A stretch of DNA of 16,014 nucleotides from NCBI GenBank assembly GCA_039026555.1, contig JBCCMB010000058.1:1-16014 (forward strand), written 5' to 3'. This DNA is from JBCCMB01 sp039026555. GTDB lineage: Bacteria; Pseudomonadota; Alphaproteobacteria; Caulobacterales; Hyphomonadaceae. The notes under the pieces were generated by a model. The model had not been told where the DNA came from. It did not search any database and worked only from the letters and a program-made list of their open reading frames with translations. Below, in pieces: positions 13,696-16,014 of the stretch. Position 1 is the first letter of the stretch. Every line of letters starts with the position of its first letter. The translations under genes and the position numbers were made by a program.

Positions 13696-14970
13696 ATGCC
13701 GCTTTTGCTTCTTCTGTATTGCGCGGCCAGCTGGGCGCTGGAACCATTTATAGGCCTCGTTCTAGGGCAACGGCTAAAGCGCGGAAAAGAACGCGCCGCG
13801 CGCGCGCCGGAACGACTGGGACGAACCACCCATGTCCGCCCCGGCGGGCCGCTTTTATGGATGCACGGCGCGAGCGTCGGCGAAGCGGGATTGCTGCTTG
13901 ATGTGTTTGCGGCGCTTAAGCGTCGGAGACCCGAATTGATAGGGCTTCTCACCACCCAAACGCTCACCTCAGCAGATATGGCCGCCGCGCGTGCGCAAGA
14001 CGGCGTCATCCACCAGATGGCGCCGGTGGACGGTCCCCACGCAACCGCTCGGTTTTGGACGTATTGGCGCCCGGATGCGGGACTTCTGGCGGAAGGCGAG
14101 ATCTGGCCCAACCTGCTGCTCGGCGCCAAGCGGCGGAACATCCCGCTCGTCTTTGCAAATGCGCGGATGACCGAGGCTTCCCGCACGAGCTGGCGCAACC
14201 GCAAGCGATCGGCGAACACCCTGTTTTCTGTGTTCGACTTTGTCGGCGCGGCGGACCAAGACACGGCAGACGCGCTAGAAGACGTGTTGGATCGCCCCGT
14301 GAATGTGGTTGGCAATCTCAAGCGCGCAATCCCGGCTCCCAGCGTTGATGCAACACAACTCGAAGCGTGGCGCAAAGCGTTGGGAGATCGACACGTCCTA
14401 CTGGCCGCCTCAACTCATGAGAGCGAAGAAGCGCTGGCGCTGAAGGCCTTCTCCGCCTTCCAAACCGCTCGACCCGACATTGAGGCGCGCTTGATTATCG
14501 CCCCACGTCATCCCGACAGAGCGGACGAAGTGGAGACTGAGATCCGCGCCGCTGGTCACACATTTCAGCGCCGGACGGCGGATCGCAGCCCCTCGCTGGA
14601 CGAAACAATCCTCCTCGCCGATACGATCGGCGAAATGGGGCTTTGGCTGCGGCTGGCCGACAGCGTCTATCTGGGCGGCGCGCATGCGCCTGGCGTTGGA
14701 GGTCATAACCCGATTGAGCCGCTTCGATTGAAAACGCCGGTCTTCACCGGAACCGAAGCATTCAACTTCGCCGACCTTAATTCAGAACTGGAAAAGACCG
14801 GCGCTCTGCAAGTGGGCGATGAACCCGACGATTTAGCGGAGTTCTGGGCGAACCCGCCAGCGCCGGATTGGGACGCGGTCGCGTGGGTCCTTGCGCGGTC
14901 GGATGCGCCCTTCGAAGCCACGCTGGATGCAATCGAAAGCGCCCTGGACAAGAGAGCGCCGCATGCGTGA
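13696..14970 (+). CDS. waaA: 3-deoxy-D-manno-octulosonic acid (Kdo) transferase
   Basis: WaaA (KdtA) adds Kdo from CMP-Kdo to lipid IV-A at the cytoplasmic face of the inner membrane. The 424-residue protein begins with a hydrophobic anchor (residues 1-25). It then has HGASVGEA with the catalytic glutamate E63, GEIWPN (134-139), VGNLK (205-209), AAST-HE (237-242), PRHPDR (270-275), DTIGEMGLW (309-317) and GGHNPIEP (335-342). These are the signatures of this glycosyltransferase family. Whether it adds one or two Kdo residues cannot be read from the sequence. It starts 5 bases after the DUF374 stop codon and overlaps lpxK by 8 bases, so it lies inside a tight operon. Confidence 0.97.
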   Translation: MPLLLLLYCAASWALEPFIGLVLGQRLKRGKERAARAPERLGRTTHVRPGGPLLWMHGASVGEAGLLLDVFAALKRRRPELIGLLTTQTLTSADMAAARAQDGVIHQMAPVDGPHATARFWTYWRPDAGLLAEGEIWPNLLLGAKRRNIPLVFANARMTEASRTSWRNRKRSANTLFSVFDFVGAADQDTADALEDVLDRPVNVVGNLKRAIPAPSVDATQLEAWRKALGDRHVLLAASTHESEEALALKAFSAFQTARPDIEARLIIAPRHPDRADEVETEIRAAGHTFQRRTADRSPSLDETILLADTIGEMGLWLRLADSVYLGGAHAPGVGGHNPIEPLRLKTPVFTGTEAFNFADLNSELEKTGALQVGDEPDDLAEFWANPPAPDWDAVAWVLARSDAPFEATLDAIESALDKRAPHA

Positions 14971-15952
14971 GCCCGCGTTTTGGCGCATCAAGGACCTGCG
15001 CGCCCGCGCCTCAGCCCCGCTAACGCGGGCGCTGCTATCGCCGATCGCGATGGTCTATCGTTGGGCAGGCGCCCGCCGTTTGGCGACGACGACGCCACAT
15101 GATCCCGGCGTCCCCGTGATTTGCGTTGGGAACCTCACGCTGGGCGGCGCGGGGAAAACGCCGGTGGTGGCCGCATTGCGTCACAAGCTCTCTCAACATA
15201 GCCGGCGCGCCGCGAGCCTGTCGCGCGGCTATGGCGGACGGATCAAAAACCCGGCGCGGGTCGATCCTGAGATGCACTATGCCGCTGATGTCGGCGACGA
15301 GCCTTTGATGCTTGCGGCGTCAGGTGAAAGCTGGATCGGCCGAGATCGTCCCGCCGCCGCAACTGCGATGGCGGCCGAAGGCGTCGACATGATCGTGATG
15401 GATGATGGCCATCAAAACCCAAGCCTGGCGAAGGCCCTATCCTTCATCGTCATCGACGCCGGCGATCCCTTCGGCAATGGTTTGACCTTTCCGAAAGGGC
15501 CTTTACGCGAATTCGTCTCTGTCGGATTGGCCCGCGCAGACGTAATAGTTTTGATGGGCGACGGCCCCCTGCCCCAAGAGCTAAGGTCCACCCAGATACC
15601 GGTTTTGCGCGCCTCGCTCGCGCCCCGCACCGAACTTGCGGCCGACCGCTATGTCGCCTTCGCCGGCATCGGGCGACCGCAGAAATTCTTCGATGCGCTG
15701 GTCGATCAACCGACGGCCGAGATCGTCGAAACCATCCCCTTCGGCGATCACCACCCTTATACGCCCGGCGATATCGAGTACCTAACAACTCTCGCCGCTG
15801 AGCGGGACGCGCAGCTGATCACGACCGAGAAAGATCATGTTCGGTTGCCCAAAGACGTCAGGACGTCGATATTGAGTTTCCCTGTCACGTGCGTCTTTGA
15901 GGATGAAACAGCCCTGGACGCATTGCTAAACTCGGTGTTGGACCTCGCGTGA
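14963..15952 (+). CDS. lpxK: Tetraacyldisaccharide 4'-kinase
   Basis: LpxK phosphorylates the 4' position of the lipid A disaccharide to give lipid IV-A, the substrate of WaaA. The 329-residue protein has the Walker A region VGNLTLGGAGKTP (residues 55-67), SRGYGGR (87-93), GDEPLMLA (111-118), the VMDDGHQN motif (145-152) and FPKGPLREF (176-184), all standard for the family. A membrane-proximal N-terminal helix (about 17-35) is present. The open frame begins earlier at 14891, but that part lies inside waaA. The ATG at 14963 gives the expected length and overlaps the waaA stop by 8 bases. The stop codon overlaps the next start as TGATG. Confidence 0.97.
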   Translation: MREPAFWRIKDLRARASAPLTRALLSPIAMVYRWAGARRLATTTPHDPGVPVICVGNLTLGGAGKTPVVAALRHKLSQHSRRAASLSRGYGGRIKNPARVDPEMHYAADVGDEPLMLAASGESWIGRDRPAAATAMAAEGVDMIVMDDGHQNPSLAKALSFIVIDAGDPFGNGLTFPKGPLREFVSVGLARADVIVLMGDGPLPQELRSTQIPVLRASLAPRTELAADRYVAFAGIGRPQKFFDALVDQPTAEIVETIPFGDHHPYTPGDIEYLTTLAAERDAQLITTEKDHVRLPKDVRTSILSFPVTCVFEDETALDALLNSVLDLA

Positions 15953-16014
15953 TGAGCGATGCGCATGTCGAAAACGAGGCTCCACCGCAAGCGGAAAATC
16001 CCGCCTATGTCCGC
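15952..16014 (+). CDS. N-terminal fragment of an unidentified protein (cut by window edge)
   Basis: An ATG overlaps the lpxK stop codon as TGATG and opens a frame that stays open for the remaining 21 codons, beginning MSDAHVENEAPPQAENPAYV. The overlap indicates translational coupling to lpxK. The visible peptide is hydrophilic and shows no motif. A late acyltransferase of lipid A synthesis (LpxL/HtrB type) often follows lpxK in related bacteria and would be my first guess, but nothing visible confirms it. Confidence 0.6.
   Translation, partial: MSDAHVENEAPPQAENPAYVR

Overview
This is a GC-rich stretch of chromosome with the gene content of an alphaproteobacterium, most likely of the Caulobacterales/Hyphomonadales type (inference, no database search). 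Pointers are a glycine cleavage system with a split P-protein (gcvPA begins at the left edge), a tandem glycine riboswitch, a DUF4170 gene beside a CysQ-like phosphatase, a short DUF374-type acyltransferase next to waaA and lpxK, and several promoters that seem to give leaderless mRNAs. I see no transposase, integrase, tRNA, rRNA, CRISPR array or prophage gene. The window reads as core chromosome.

Layout, left to right. (1) Positions 1-2226, minus strand: the gcv operon in the order promoter, tandem glycine riboswitch, gcvT, gcvH, a possible 37-codon ORF, gcvPA (cut by the edge). An 8-nt segment of the second aptamer is an exact complement of the gcvT ribosome-binding region, which suggests a translational ON switch. 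(2) 2248-4643, minus: an unknown lipoprotein followed by argS. (3) 4770-5753, plus: ispH, the last enzyme of the MEP isoprenoid pathway, divergent from the lipoprotein. (4) 5759-6307, minus: a second unknown lipoprotein, and 6391-7074, plus: a FrnE/DsbA-like thiol oxidoreductase. These two are divergent. (5) 7083-12044, minus: a run of 94-aa membrane protein, MAPEG protein, pmbA (tldE), cysQ-like phosphatase, DUF4170 protein and an MsbA-like ABC exporter. (6) 12118-12786, minus: a cysteine-dependent tyrosine-phosphatase-like protein with its own promoter. (7) 12905-16014, plus: DUF374 acyltransferase, waaA (Kdo transferase), lpxK (lipid A 4'-kinase) and the start of another gene.

How the parts work together. 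The left operon degrades glycine to one-carbon units and is switched by glycine. The right third builds the lipid A-Kdo core of lipopolysaccharide. The convergent ABC exporter, and perhaps the DUF4170 and phosphatase genes beside it, may serve lipid A export or envelope assembly, which is inferred from position. The most interesting items are the riboswitch with its predicted expression platform, the leaderless-type promoters, the small ORF inside the gcv operon, and the unexplained proteins around the Kdo/lipid A genes (DUF4170, the phosphatase, the two lipoproteins).
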